Below, one piece after another: positions 23,708 through 34,342 of a stretch of 64,000 bases of DNA. This DNA comes from Flaccisagitta enflata (lineage: Eukaryota > Chaetognatha > Sagittoidea > Aphragmophora), in the NCBI GenBank assembly GCA_965153355.1, contig OZ231127.1, positions 99,138,001 through 99,202,000 of the forward strand, given 5' to 3'. A program made the translations under genes and the position numbers. The notes below the pieces were generated by a model, which had not been told where the DNA came from, searched no databases, and worked only from the letters and a program-made list of their open reading frames with translations. How positions within the stretch are numbered: position 1 is the first letter of the stretch; every line of letters begins with the position of its first letter.

Positions 23708-23840
23708 TTTTAGTATCTAGAACATATCTAGAACATATCTAGAACATATCTAGAACATATCTAGAACAAATCTAGAACATATCTAGAACATATCTAAAAC
23801 TTATCTAGAACATATCTAGAACATAGATTTTACTCTCTAG
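23708..23840 (+). repeat. 11-bp array AACATATCTAG
   Basis: About eleven units of AACATATCTAG in the 408-bp intron between exons 3 and 4 of gene A. Some units are degenerate (AACAAATCTAG, AACTTATCTAG). Confidence 0.9.
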
Positions 23841-23976
23841 AACATATGTTTGTCGGCGAGCAATATGGGTCAAATCTATGCTTAAAACAAGAAGTCTTAT
23901 AAATGATAAGATTAAAACTAGAAAGTCATATTATTGATAAGATTTGAAACATTAGCAAATGAAAAGAATGACTCAC

Positions 23977-24057
23977 TTGATTTTGGGAACTGACTCATTG
24001 AGATAAACATATTCCGGGTCACGTGTAGTCCACGATAGTTCAAGTGCCTTCATATAC
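23977..24057 (-). CDS. Tyrosinase/TYRP-like gene A, exon 3
   Basis: An 81-nt exon between a cacag acceptor and a gtgagt donor. Its first base completes the split Arg codon of exon 2 and its last two bases begin a Lys codon completed by exon 4. It encodes RYMKALELSWTTRDPEYVYL followed by NESVPKIK, corresponding to the helix and DYV segment of vertebrate tyrosinases ahead of the first copper His. The NES triplet is a possible N-glycosylation site, fitting a secreted protein. The exon is too short to recognise alone. The matching phases on both sides make the call firm. Confidence 0.8.
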
Positions 24058-25194
24058 CTGTGATATAAAACGGTATGAGAATCTATGATATACCTTCAGA
24101 TGAAATGATACATGGGCATCATTCTCAAAAGCTGTTTCTCAGAGATGCTTTATTCAAACCATTTGGAATCCATTTTCCCTTAAAGCATATTTTTGACTTT
24201 TTTGTATCACAATCTTTTCAATTTACGTCAAAAAGTTAGTTCAGCTCTTATTTTTCAAATGGCTAAATCTTAAGTTGCCAAGTTGCTGTCATAAGGAAGA
24301 TAATTTGATGTTGTATTTGATGGTCCCTTGGTTTAATCTGTGATTTGGCTATTTAAAGCAATTTGCGCCTCAAAAAAATCAATCTCATGTGATAAACTCA
24401 TTGCAAGTTCGATTTTTATCATAGTGGGTAAGTTGTTTTTGTTCAAATATGCTTTCTTCTGCTCAAATGCAAAAAAAAAACACATCAAATCATCTTTCAA
24501 TTGAGACCAATATGGCATTAGTAGCTCATATTGTCTAGCAATAAGAGCAAGTCGAAGAAACACTGTTACAGCCACCAGGAGGATTGATTTGCATTGTCTG
24601 AGAATCCTTATATTTCTTTGAATAGGTGCTGAAGTCAAACAATTGGACCTAGAACAATAAAATGTTTATTCAAACAATGTCAAAGTTCTCAAACATTGTA
24701 CAGTTGAGCTTCACAAGAGCGCATTTTAAGGGACTGAGCAAAACTATGCCTTATAGTGAAGCTGCCTTATTGCATATATAGTATAATATTAACTACAAAA
24801 TCTTTCATGGAACAATAAATTGAATGCCTTATATACGGGCATGCCTTATTGGCGGGTGCGCTCTACTGAAGCTCAACTGTACTTTGAAGGAAAACTAACT
24901 CCAGATAAATGAGATGATATGTCTTTGAATATAAGCTTGATACTTTTTGCCATTTGAGATTGATGACCCTGTATGACTTGACAAGATAAACACTAAAATT
25001 ATATGATTAGACACCATATACCAGATAGGGTATTGCAGGACATAAGTTATGATGGGGTTGTTTTGTCTGACACATTTGGAGGTAAGAAAGCCTAAATTTA
25101 CATTGGATGGATCAGAAGGGATAAAACATAACAAGAAAATGTGTATAGCTAAAAAGATTTTAACAACAGCCATGTTTCAACCAAGTATACTCAC
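24058..25194. other. Intron 2 of gene A
   Basis: Contains the pogo-like MITE (24701-24879) and otherwise unique AT-rich sequence. No exon of conserved type between the assigned splice sites. Confidence 0.55.
24701..24879. mobile_element. MITE with pogo/Tigger-like ends and TA duplication
   Basis: CAGTTGAGCTTCACAAGAGC at the left and the inverse GCGCTCTACTGAAGCTCAAC TG at the right, flanked by TA on both sides (24699 and 24880). The CAGT(T/C)GAxC start and TA target fit the Tc1/mariner-pogo superfamily (established pattern). 179 bp, non-coding. Confidence 0.72.
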
Positions 25195-25334
25195 CGTTTT
25201 CTCTCGTCCATGCTTAAGCTTAAAGCATTTTTCCTTTTAATGGGTTTCTTCTTAACGTCACAATCTTTGCCCTCCCAACCAAAAAAACATTCACTGCAAT
25301 CTGGGCCAAAAAAGTTTCCATTGCAGGTGCAAAG
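25195..25334 (-). CDS. Tyrosinase/TYRP-like gene A, exon 2 (EGF-like module)
   Basis: The acceptor is ttcttacattcaag and the donor is gtgagt. The exon is 140 nt, entering in phase 0 and leaving with two bases of a split Arg codon. It encodes residues 97-143. The CTCNGNFFGPDCSEC stretch and the Cys of GWEGKDC form the short EGF/laminin-type module that vertebrate tyrosinases carry between the N-terminus and CuA. The basic linker that follows ends in MDERKR, where vertebrate TYR has an acidic-basic helix before CuA. It is separated from exon 1 by a 6.9-kb repeat-filled intron. The phase-0 join with exon 1 gives a continuous homologous reading frame, which is the main support for linking them. 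Confidence 0.85.
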
Positions 25335-25572
25335 CTTGAATGTAAGAAAGAAGTAGTAAAGATCAGTTTATTTCTTATCTTGTTTTCTTTATGAAAGGGC
25401 GTGCGAGGTCAAATTCATATTGCTGGAGGTCTTACAGTAGTAACACATGCGGTACATTTTGGCGGAAAATGTATGAACATAGTAGACACTTTGATTATGA
25501 CTCCTAAACAAGTCATGAATGGGTAACTCTTGCCGAGATATTCAAATCACAATCTCAAGATGTTATCAATAA

Positions 25573-25645
25573 AGGCGGCTAATCGCCGTAGGAAAATAGT
25601 CGTAAATGCTGGGAGAAAAGGAGGGAGAGAGACAGAGAAAAAGAA

Positions 25646-25725
<80 letters not shown>
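25573..25725 (+). mobile_element. Second copy of the GGCGGCTAATCGCC-(GA)n unit
   Basis: Positions 25573-25612 repeat nearly exactly the opening seen at 7005 (GGCGGCTAATCGCCGTAGG, then AGTCGTAAATGCTG). A (GA)n tract at 25646-25725 follows and runs into an inverted family 2 copy. The recurrence of leader plus GA tract at two unlinked sites suggests one mobile unit rather than a chance microsatellite. Confidence 0.55.
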
Positions 25726-25726
<1 letters not shown>

Positions 25727-25751
25727 AGAGAGAAAGTTTTTAACTCTTTTT

Positions 25752-26025
25752 TAGTCGCGTGCTACGCGACTCTACACCCCGCTTTGTCCGTCCGTCCGTC
25801 CGTCCGTCCGTCTGTCCGTCCGTCCGTCCGTCCGTCCGTCCGTCCGTCCGTCCGTCCGTCCGTCCGTCCGTCCGTCTGTCCGTCCGTCCGTCCGTCACAC
25901 TTAACTTTTTTTGGGTTTCTGCGGTTTTTGGCCTCACTGCTCCTGCCCAAATGATGGAGTGACCTCAATTATGGCCCCTGCCCACCCGCACGCGACTGGG
26001 GTAGCCGTGTAACCGGCCTTGTTCA
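25752..26025 (-). mobile_element. Family 2 element (2A type, inverted) with a long (CCGT)n tract
   Basis: Hairpin AGTCGCGTGCTACGCGACT at 25753, CTACACCCCGCTTTGTCCG, then (GTCC)n to about 25895. The conserved body GCTCCTGCCCAAATGATGGA and CCCACCCGCACGCGACTGG follows, and the end is GGCCTTGTT. One of the most complete copies. Confidence 0.82.
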
Positions 26026-26082
26026 TGTTACATAGGGCCCGAAATTAGGATCAATAAAAAATATTGATCTTTGGGAAAACAA

Positions 26083-26233
26083 GGCCGTATACACTCCCCC
26101 CCAGTCGCGGACGGGTGGGCAGGAGCGGAATAGCGAGAAAACGCTTGCATTTTGTTTTTGTTACCGACAGACCAACAGATCGACAGACAGACCGACATAG
26201 CAAGTTCTAGAGTCGCGAGTCCGCGACTAAAAA
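26083..26233 (+). mobile_element. Family 2 element (2A type) with GGAC-type stem
   Basis: AACAAGGCCGTATACACTCC, CAGTCGCGGACGGGTGGGCA, a GACAGACCAACAGATCGACA tract and the hairpin AGTCGCGAGTCCGCGACT followed by AAAA. The GGAC variant appears both in the inner motif and in the hairpin. Confidence 0.75.
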
Positions 26234-26261
26234 GGAAAAATGCGAAAAAATAAAAAAAGAT

Positions 26262-27125
26262 TTATACAAGCCCAGTTCAATGAAATGATAATTGGGTAAT
26301 CCTTCATACATACCAGACAGCAATTACACCGTCTTTAGATCAAATTGAAATATGCAAAACCTTTATAATTCCTAAATTTCTAGGCAAAAAATCTTCAAGT
26401 TTTTAGAGAACGTTGGTAATGTATGGCGGTTTTACTGTGCCAAACCGCAGATCTGGGTACTGTTGGGGATTGCATATCACTAAAAGAATGGCCTTTTTTG
26501 GAGCAAAATCAATTTTTTTTCAATCTTTTTTTCAAAGAAGCTTGAAATTTTCCTCCTGGAAATTCCAAATGGATGGATACTGACCCTAAGAATGCTATTA
26601 AATTACAGATGATAATTCATAAGCTTCCGATTTGGCTGTTTGGCCGGTTTGGCTGTTTTCATTTCATTCGTAAAATTGATAGTGATTTTTCTTGTTTGGC
26701 CTTCACAATTTCCTCAAAAATCTTCCAATATCAATGAAAATCCCACTAGATATCATAATTTTCTTGCAGCCAACGGCTAATGTGTTGACTACAGGTAATT
26801 ATCAATCATTTTAAACCAATATTAGAGTTTGAGATTTATATGTTTGAAAGTAAAAAGCAATGAAAGACGGTTCTTTCAAAAAAAGCTGGGAAAAAATTCA
26901 ATTGCGCAAAAAATGGTTCTTCCAAGTGTTTTGCTGTGCCCAAATTTTTTCAATACTTATATCTAATGTTTTACATAACAAAACCGTCATATGTGACCAA
27001 AATTTACTGAAAATTTGAAGACTTTTTGTCAAGTAGTTTAGGAGTTATAAAGGTTTTGCATATTTCAAATCGATCTAAAGACGGTGTATTAAACAGAACT
27101 TGGGTTCAAATCATCATTTGTTTCC
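26262..27125. mobile_element. Fold-back element around 26.7 kb
   Basis: The left arm has CCAGTTCAATGAAATGATAA, TACACCGTCTTTAGATC and GCAAAACCTTTATAATTCC. The right arm carries their inverse (GGAGTTATAAAGGTTTTGC, GATCTAAAGACGGTGTATT, ATCATCATTTG). The inner parts pair around TTCCAAATGGATGG. A related single arm is at 47270-47395. Within intron 1 of gene A the position is neutral with respect to splice sites. Confidence 0.65.
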
Positions 27126-27229
27126 GCAAAATACATTCTGAAACTATTTTATTGTTTTTTAGCTTATTTACTGCAAAGACGACCTAGACTGGAGGATCGA
27201 TTTTAGGTATCTTAATCTTATTTGATTTA

Positions 27230-28090
27230 TAAAGAAATTAAGATCTATGCAAATTAAGGGTTGCTCGAATGCTTGAATATGTTAATTTTTCTCACTCTTC
27301 AACTTGTGACTTGACTTCATCAGGACTTCATTTTTCAATGTTTTAACCTAGCCCATCAGATCAGGCTAAACATTTAGTATAATTTTTGAAAAAAAATTCA
27401 GCTCAATTGGACTATTTTTACAGGTTTTACAACTACTTTTAAAGCAGAACAATTTTATAAATTAGTAGCTGGGCAAAGTTTAAAACAGGCAAAAAACCTG
27501 TAAAAATAGTTTGATTGGGCTGATTTTTAGTCGCGTGCACGCGACTCTACACCCCGCTTTGTCGGTCCGTCCGTCCGTTGGTCCGTCCGTCCGTCGGTCC
27601 ATCCGTCCGTCACACTTTACTTTTTTTGTAATAAAGCGTCAACTCTTAGGTCATTTTAAGTCTTTTTCAGTCATTAATAGTTATTCTAAGTCATTTTGAG
27701 TCATTCTAAGTCATTTTAAGTTATTCAAAGTCATTTTAAGTTATTTTAAGTCATTTTTGGTCGTTAGGTTTTTTAGACATTTTAAGTCCTTTTTGGACAT
27801 TTTAAGTCATTCTAAGTTGTTCTAAGTCATTCTAAGTCCTTTTAAGTCATTCTAAGTCCTTCTTACCCTGTAAATCTCGCACGCGACTTATAGGTGTTGG
27901 CCTTGTTTTTCTAAATTATGTAAAATTTTCTCCCCGATCTGATGAGCTAGTTAAGAACATTGAAAAATGAAGTCTTGATGAAGTCAAGTCACAAGTATAA
28001 GAATGAGAAAAGCTAATATATTCAAGCAACAGAGCAACCTTCAATTAGTATAGATCTCAATTTTTTTATAAATCAAATGAAATTAAGGTA
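27230..28090. mobile_element. Fold-back element interrupted by a family 2 copy
   Basis: The arm 27235-27350 (GTGACTTGACTTCATCAGG, ACTTCATTTTTCAATG) is mirrored at 27945-28085 (CATTGAAAAATGAAGTC, TGATGAAGTCAAGTCACAAG). An inner arm (GGACTATTTTTACAGGTTTT) is mirrored at 27490-27530. The family 2 element 27525-27905 sits in it, so it landed later. Confidence 0.65.
27525..27905 (-). mobile_element. Family 2 element (2B type, inverted)
   Basis: Hairpin AGTCGCGTGCACGCGACT, then TCTACACCCCGCTTTGTCGG and a CCGTCCGTTGG tract. The cargo TTTTAAGTCATTCTAAGTC occupies 27640-27860. It ends CTCGCACGCGACTTATAGG and TGTTGGCCTTGTT. It is inserted in the centre of another fold-back (27230-28090). Confidence 0.78.
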
Positions 28091-28253
28091 CAGTCGAGCT
28101 TTACTTGAGCGCACCCGCTAATAAGGCATACCTCGCTGAATGGCATGATTTCAAAAGTCCCAACTTTTTTGCCTTAGTTTTATTGTTAAGGAACCCCGTC
28201 TATAGCGCACCTGTCTATAAGGCAAATTTCACTAGAAGGCATAAAATAGGTGT
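28091..28253. mobile_element. Pogo-like MITE, left part of a split copy
   Basis: TA then CAGTCGAGCTTTACTTGAGC, GCACCCGCTAATAAGGCATA and further GGCATAAAATAGGTGTTA. The sequence stops at the border of the 553-bp triplication. A complementary right end (GAAGCTTAACTG then TA, 30889-30967) lies beyond it, so one MITE may have been split by, or been swept into, the amplified block. Confidence 0.55.
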
Positions 28254-28255
28254 TA

Positions 28256-29869
28256 GACTCTCGATTCTTACCTCTAAGGGTATGGTTTCTTCACAACATT
28301 GCCTTTGGTAACTACATTATCTTTTGATAATTCACTTATCCTTTGGTAATTTGTTTTGCTTAAATTGGATGATGCCTTTGATAAGTTTAAGAGTTTGGGG
28401 TTGACTCAGAGTAATTTAATGGATTTGTCTCAATTAGTGGGAAGGATCTTGATTTAAGGTTATGGGTGTTATGAGCATTTTACAATGGGAAGATCAGATG
28501 GCTGTGAGGAACCTTGGGGCGTTCAGCACACTCATCTGGTACTCTTTCTTGTCACTTGCACATCTCACAAATAGCTGACAATTATAGATTTTTCTTGCTG
28601 TTGATTTGAGTCTGTTGAGCCGCTTTGTGGTAAGGTTTGAAGTTGATTTTGATATTTCTAAGGATAGCTGTGAGGGGTCCGGATGAAACACCAGTTAGAG
28701 CTCCCAAGGCTCTTGTCCTTATTCTAGATTTTTTGTTATAAAGTAATGTTGTCCAACTCCATATAGTTTAGTACCTGGGTAAAGAATGTCCGGCGGTCCC
28801 ATTTGGTTGACTCTCGATTCTTACCTCTAAGGGTATGGTTTCTTCACAACATTGCCTTTGGTAACTACATTATCTTTTGATAATTCACTTATCCTTTGGT
28901 AATTTGTTTTGCTTAAATTGGATAATGCCTTTGATAAGTTTTAGAGTTTGGGGTTGACTCAGAGTAACTTAATGGATTTGTCTCAATTAGTGGGAAGGAT
29001 CTTGATTTAAGGTTATGGGTGTTATGAGCATTTTACAATGGGAAGATCAGATGGCTGTGAGGAACCTTGGGGCGTTCAGCACACTCATCTGGTACTCTTT
29101 CTTGTCACTTGCACATCTCACAAATAGCTGACAATTATAGATTTTTCTTGCTGTTGATTTGAGTCTGTTGAGCCGCTTTGTGGTAAGGTTTGAAGTGGAT
29201 TTTGATATTTCTAAGGATAGCTGTGAGGGGTCCGGATGAAACACCAGTTAGAGCTCCCAAGGCTCTTGTCCTTATTCTAGATTTTTTGTTATAAAGTAAT
29301 GTTGTCCAACTCCATATAGTTTAGTACCTGGGTAAAGAATGTCCGGCGGTCCCATTTGGTTGACTCTCGATTCTTACCTCTAAGGGTATGGTTTCTTCAC
29401 AACATTGCCTTTGGTAACTACATTATCTTTTGATAATTCACTTATCCTTTGGTAATTTGTTTTGCTTAAATTGGATAATGCCTTTGATAAGTTTAAGAGT
29501 TTGGGGTTGACTCAGAGTAATTTAATGGATTTGTCTCAATTAGTGGGAAGGATCTTGATTTAAGGTTATGGGTGTTATGAGCATTTTACAATGGGAAGAT
29601 CAGATGGCTGTGAGGAACCTTGGGGCGTTCAGCACACTCATCTGGTACTCTTTCTTGTCACTTGCACATCTCACAAATAGCTGACAATTATAGATTTTTC
29701 TTGCTGTTGATTTGAGTCTGTTGAGCCGCTTTGTGGTAAGGTTTGAAGTTGATTTTGATATTTCTAAGGATAGCTGTGAGGGGTCCGGATGAAACACCAG
29801 TTAGAGCTCCCAAGGCTCTTGTCCTTATTCTAGATTTTTTGTTATAAAGTAATGTTGTCCAACTCCATA
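28256..29869. repeat. 553-bp unit repeated three times in tandem
   Basis: Units start at 28256, 28809 and 29362, exactly 553 bp apart (GACTCTCGATTCTTACCTCT). The third stops after about 508 bp. Only a handful of single-base differences are visible between copies (for example GGATGATGCC versus GGATAATGCC). Each carries the same 65-codon minus-strand frame, and the third extends it with KKSRIRTRALGALTGVSSG, a coding-like but unrecognised stretch. Recent tandem amplification within intron 1 of gene A, or a local assembly artefact. Confidence 0.85.
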
Positions 29870-29896
29870 AGGTTTTTCGTGCTCGCTTAGAGGGCA

Positions 29897-30000
29897 TGAA
29901 GAAGAAGAAGAAGAAGAAGAAGAAGAAGAAGAAGAAGACGAAGAAGAAGAAGAAGAAGAAGAAGAAGAAGAAGAAGAAGAAGAAGAAGAAGAAGAAGAGG
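29897..30000 (+). repeat. (GAA)n microsatellite
   Basis: About 100 bp of GAA directly after the truncated third copy of the 553-bp repeat, continuing as degenerate AAGAAG to 30190 and again at 30360-30385. Confidence 0.95.
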
Positions 30001-30196
30001 AAGAACAGAGAAGAAGAATTAGAATAGGAAGAAGAACAATAACAAGAAAAACAAGTGGTACAAGATGAACAAGAAGAACGAGAAGAGCAAGAAGATCAAG
30101 ATCAAGAGCAAAAAGAAAGAAGAAGAAGAAGTAGAAGAAGAGGAAATACAAGAAGAAGAAGAAAAGGAAAAAGAAAAAGAAGAGGAAGAGGAAGAA

Positions 30197-30357
30197 AAAC
30201 AAGGCCAACACCTATAAGTCGCGTGCAGATTGACTTAGAGTTACTTAGTTTACACTAAAATGACTTTAAGAAATAAGGTTGAAAAAAAAGTAAAATGGGG
30301 ACCAACCGACCAACCGACGGACAAAGCGGGGTGTAGAGTCGCGTGCACGCGACTAAA
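30197..30357 (+). mobile_element. Family 2 element (2B type), minimal copy
   Basis: Only about 160 bp: AACAAGGCCAACACCTATAA, GTCGCGTGCAGATTGACTTA, almost no cargo, ACCAACCGACCAACCGACGG, AAAGCGGGGTGTAGAGTCGC and the hairpin AGTCGCGTGCACGCGACT followed by AAAA. A useful reference for the element's minimal ends. Confidence 0.8.
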
Positions 30358-30359
30358 AA

Positions 30360-32200
30360 GAAGAAGAAGAAAATGAAGAAGAAAGGTCGTGGTTATCAAA
30401 AGCGATGATATTGGTGATTCTCAAGTTTCGATGACGATTTTGATGATGCCGAGTCCGATGCATCGCCATAACGATGACGATCAAGATAAAAACGGGAGTG
30501 CAGAAATCATCGACATCGACATCGGGTGAAAGAATGCCGCTCACAACCACCAGTTATCATTTGCTGTATCATTACTCGATTTTGAATGAGATGTAAAAAA
30601 CAGATCCTGACACAAGAAAATTGATAAAATTCTTGTTCTTAAATTAAGAACATTACTTGTCTGCATTTCGAATGTGCCACGTCCATCTACCCTTGGTTTG
30701 ACTATCTTTCACTTAGTGTTTTTAATCTACAGGTTCCACTTAATGCTTGTCAGTCTGTCTCTTCCATCTCTTTGTTTCTAAGTAGTATGTACATGTAATT
30801 TTTACTACCACATGGCATGGCTAGATCAATCTGACAAGTACTGTCTATAAGAGAAAAAAAATATCAGAGTATACCATAAAAAAAGTCATGCTCGGCAATA
30901 AGGCATCCCGACTTGAAGGCATAAAATGAGTGGGTCCCTTGAAATGCCTTCTAGTGAAGCTTAACTGTATCTAATATTCATCCTCCAGTCTAGGTCATCT
31001 TTGCTCCCATCCTACTGTAACATTTCTGCATCTGCTTCTGGTGCCTAATTGTAGATGTAGCTATTAAAACTCAAGAAGGCCAACACCTGTAATCGCGTGT
31101 GAGACATAAAAAACTGAATTGACCTGACTCCTATTGTATCTTTTCAATCAACATGACTGAATAGGGAGAAATAGAAGAAATGAATAAAATGATTGGCCAT
31201 GGAAACCCACCCACTTTTGTAATTGAGTTAAATTAAAGAACTGTCTATCAACCCAATCAATAAAAAATGACTAAATCAGACTTTAACCAGCAGACTTAAA
31301 CCAGCAGACTTAAACCAACAGACTTGTACCTTATACCATCGTCAAGAGAAAAAATAGGTTCTTCATATTGGTTCACTTCCATCTGCAACCAGCTGCAACT
31401 GCGTCGACCATTGACGAGTTTAGAAAATTAATTTCTATTATTCTAATAAAAAAAGACTGTGTCCACAGTTACCTGGGTAAAATAAAAAAGAAGAACTCTT
31501 TTCTTTTAAGGAAAGACATTTTTCCATTGGAGGTTTGGCTTAACTAAGTTGTGTAAAGGAACTATTGCAGATTGAACAAACACAGACCCGCATCATTTTT
31601 GCATCTTCCTTTTTTCATCATAGCTCAATCCATGATCCACATATACACTTAAGATTTTGGTTGGGGCTTTTATCTATCTTCCTGGAGGTCTTGGAATATT
31701 TTGCTGGGGTAGCCTGCTCACTTGGCACACTGTGCACCTTGGTGCCGAAAGCTGGAAATTGATCTTTGGTCATTAACCTTGAAACTGAGAGATTTTTGTG
31801 AAACTGGGTGATAATCTGAGTCACTGCGATGTCCAAAAAAAATTGTGTGCCAAGCAAGTCCCCCACTGTATATGTATATTCAAAGATAAATTGCAAAAGA
31901 TTGTAGAGTTGCGTGTCTTTTTACAAATATCAGTGGAGAGGTTGTTACCATCTAAGAGAAAAGTTTGTCAGTAAGTTAGGATATTGACAAAAGAAGAGTA
32001 CCTTAAAATTGCCAACATTATAAATGATTTTGTGAGTCATCTCCCTCAGTACCAACCAGCACCTTTTTTTGCCTGAGAATATCTCGAATAGGCACAAGAT
32101 AGCCCCAAGTCACAGAAAAGCTTGCCGACAAAATTTTTCCCAAGACTGTATAAAGTGGGAATAATCAGAATTTGTAATATTGCGGCGAAAAAATTGTGTC
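30360..32200. other. Intron 1 of gene A, proximal part
   Basis: 30889-30967 is a pogo-like MITE right end. 31075 starts an isolated family 2 end (GGCCAACACCTGTAATCGCG). 31260-31330 has CAGACTTAAACCA units like the giant family 2 element. 31618-31896 minus has a 92-codon frame of unknown meaning (not homologous to tyrosinase). No further exon assigned. Confidence 0.5.
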
Positions 32201-32206
32201 TCTTAC

Positions 32207-32494
32207 CTTCTTGAATAACTTTGACGGCCACATGAATCTGGGATCAAGAACCATTTTTGGGAATCGTTTGATGATATTTGGATGGTAAACTTTGGGCAGA
32301 TTGATCTTTGTACATTTGCCTCTGCCAGAGGCAATATTGCAAGGAGATCCATCATTGCCAATTGGGCAACACCGACCACGCCAAATACTTTCATCAGTCG
32401 CACATTTACGAGGAATGATTTGGGTGAAGGTCAATGAAGCGCAAAAAACCAAAACCAAAAATATTGTAATTGATATTGCATGTGAGGGATTCAT
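32207..32494 (-). CDS. Tyrosinase/TYRP-like gene A, exon 1 (signal peptide and Cys-rich N-terminus)
   Basis: The first coding exon runs from the ATG at 32494 to a GT donor (gtaaga) at 32206, 96 codons, phase 0. Residues 1-24 are a typical signal peptide with hydrophobic core ITIFLVLVFCASLTF, so the protein should enter the secretory pathway. The mature start has the tyrosinase pattern: a PRKC motif, a CC pair, then SPCNIASGRGKC, which parallels the Cys-rich SGRG block of vertebrate TYR and TYRP1. The exon ends in a DPR..WPSKLF stretch equivalent to the WP..F segment just before the EGF-like module. The exon runs on open past the donor, but the homology stops at the splice site. The enzyme would be a copper monooxygenase/oxidase of phenols (melanin or sclerotisation chemistry). 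The exact substrate cannot be told. Confidence 0.85.
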
Positions 32495-32794
32495 TTTTCA
32501 GTTCTTCAATGTTTTTTGTTTTTTTGTTAATTTGTTATGGTCAGTGAAAACCTAGAAGATTTTGTATCAGGAAAGAATGATAATCAGTGAAACTATCTCT
32601 TGCTGATGCTCCAAGGGTTTTAATTGTGCACACACAACTCTAGACCTTCGTCTTTTTAATGGTAGGTTAGTTGGGTTGTCAGTCCCACCGTTCATAACAT
32701 TTTTGAATTCTTGACTTTTTAGATTTAAATTGATGATTTTTATCAAGAAAGGATTGGAAATTGGGTGTTGGATAGATTAAAAGCCTTATAGATA

Positions 32795-32960
32795 TTGTAT
32801 CTATATTGTATCAATATTGTATCAATATTGTATAAAGATTGTAAAAAGATTGTATTGATCTTATACCAATATCTTATCAATGACTAATATCAAATATTTT
32901 TATATATTGTATTGAATCTTAGCAACATTGAATCAATATCATATCAATATCATAGAGAAG
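32795..32960 (+). repeat. AATATTGTATC repeats upstream of gene A
   Basis: Degenerate 11-bp AT-rich repeats (AATATTGTATC, AATATCATATC) about 300 bp upstream of the gene A start codon. The 300 bp in between (32495-32795) would hold the promoter and 5' UTR, but no TATA box or initiator can be assigned with confidence. Confidence 0.7.
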
Positions 32961-33039
32961 ATGTTGAGAAGAGAATATGGGGGAATTCATATCAGGAAAA
33001 CAAGTACACATAAAGGACTCATATTATAAATATAAACTA

Positions 33040-33245
33040 ATAAAAGGATGCTTTATCGACAGTGGGTGTTGGTTGCTATGGAAACAAATATCCATGTATT
33101 TACGCTAGAATATCAATATTTTGTGAAATTTTTTGAGGGAATATTATTTAAAATCAAATTTGCTACAACTTTCCCATGATATGTTCTGTAAGAATATCGC
33201 TATTTTAGTGGTTGCTAGGGAGCATCACAGGGCTGTCAGTGTCAT
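33040..33245. mobile_element. Palindromic MITE, half copy
   Basis: AAGGATGCTTTATCGACAG, GTTGGTTGCTATGGAAACA and AATATCAATATTTTGTGAAA, then GCTACAACTTTCCCATGATA and TTCTGTAAGAATATCGC. This resembles the left half plus centre of the MITE at 48915. The right half is missing. Confidence 0.55.
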
Positions 33246-33359
33246 CGTTCTACAGCCAAAATCACAAAAAGAGAAGGAACGTAGAAAACAACAAATTTAC
33301 AGAGTATTAAACATGTTCTAGATATCATGAGTAAATGAAGCAACGTTGGAAAGAGAATA

Positions 33360-33533
33360 CAGTAGAACCCCGCTCCAACAGACCTACTCCTAACTGAAAT
33401 CTGCCTATACCATATATGAATTCTTCGTCTCTCCAGTCAGCTTTCTTTTATTATTTTCATTGGCTATGAAATAATTCCACCTATAACAAGTTTTTTCTGG
33501 TCCCCTTAAATCTGTAAGAGCGGGATATGACTG
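33360..33533. mobile_element. Pogo-like MITE
   Basis: CAGTAGAACCCCGCTCCAAC at the left. GAGCGGGATATGACTG, its inverse in outline, at the right. TA on each side. Non-coding, 174 bp. A similar one follows at 33558-33732 (CAGTAGGACTCCGC ... GGGGTTCCACTG). Confidence 0.65.
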
Positions 33534-33557
33534 TATTTGCATAATTGTTTACAGGTA

Positions 33558-33732
33558 CAGTAGGACTCCGCTTCATTGGTTTCATTTTGACTGAAGATTT
33601 TTCACCTTTATCTCAGGTTCACCTTTAAAGAGAGATAAAATGACATTAAAAGGATCATTTGGGACCTTAAAATGTAAACTTTTATTGACGGGGAACCTTT
33701 AAAAGCGGGTCTGTTATTTTGGGGTTCCACTG
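33558..33732. mobile_element. Pogo-like MITE, neighbouring copy
   Basis: Ends CAGTAGGACTCCGCTTC and the inverse GAGCGGGT-like stretch AAAAGCGGGTCTG ... GGGGTTCCACTG. Its interior (CACCTTTATCTCAGGTTCAC) is palindromic. Only the left TA is clear. Confidence 0.5.
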
Positions 33733-34135
33733 AACTAGTGCACACATATGACCAGAGGAAGCAACATTAGAAAGTCTAGTCTATTTCATAAAACTTGATG
33801 AATTGCTATTTAAACCAGGATCAATTCGTTAGTGAATGAAAGCTACATATACTATCTTAGAGAAAATAAAAGTCCAGGACATTTTGTCATATTCTGGTTA
33901 TGATATACATGATTTGATATGAAAATTAGTGACCAAAATGAAGCTGATAAGCAGGGCTAGTGAATTGTGCAAAGCTGATAAGCAGGGCTAGTGAATTGTG
34001 CAAAGCTGAGACTCATTGGGTTCTTCATTTAGATTTTACATCAAAATAAGTAAAAGTGTTGACTTCAGGAAATGGACACAAAACTTTAATAGAATATGAA
34101 TGCACAACGTTTTGTTACAGTGTCGCTTTGATATG

Positions 34136-34342
34136 AACAAGGCCGTATACACGAGCCGAAGTCGCGTGCGGGTGGGCAGGGGCAGGGGATGATAAAGTCT
34201 TACCCAAGCATTTGGGAAGGAGCAGCAACGCAAAAACGGCCCGTAACGCCAAAAAAGCTAAGTGTGACCGACAGACCGACAGACCAACAGACCAACAGAC
34301 GGACAGAGTGGGTCATAGAGTCGCGTGCACGCGACTAAAAAT
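34136..34342 (+). mobile_element. Family 2 element (2A type)
   Basis: AACAAGGCCGTATACACGAG, AAGTCGCGTGCGGGTGGGCA, GGGAAGGAGCAGCAACGC, a GACAGACCAACAGACC tract, GGGTCATAGAGTCGCGTGCA and the terminal hairpin AGTCGCGTGCACGCGACT followed by AAAA. Confidence 0.78.

Noticed and set aside
31618-31896. 92-codon minus-strand frame as an extra exon of gene A
   Set aside because: Exons 1 and 2 already join in phase with continuous homology, so nothing is missing between them. No recognised domain.
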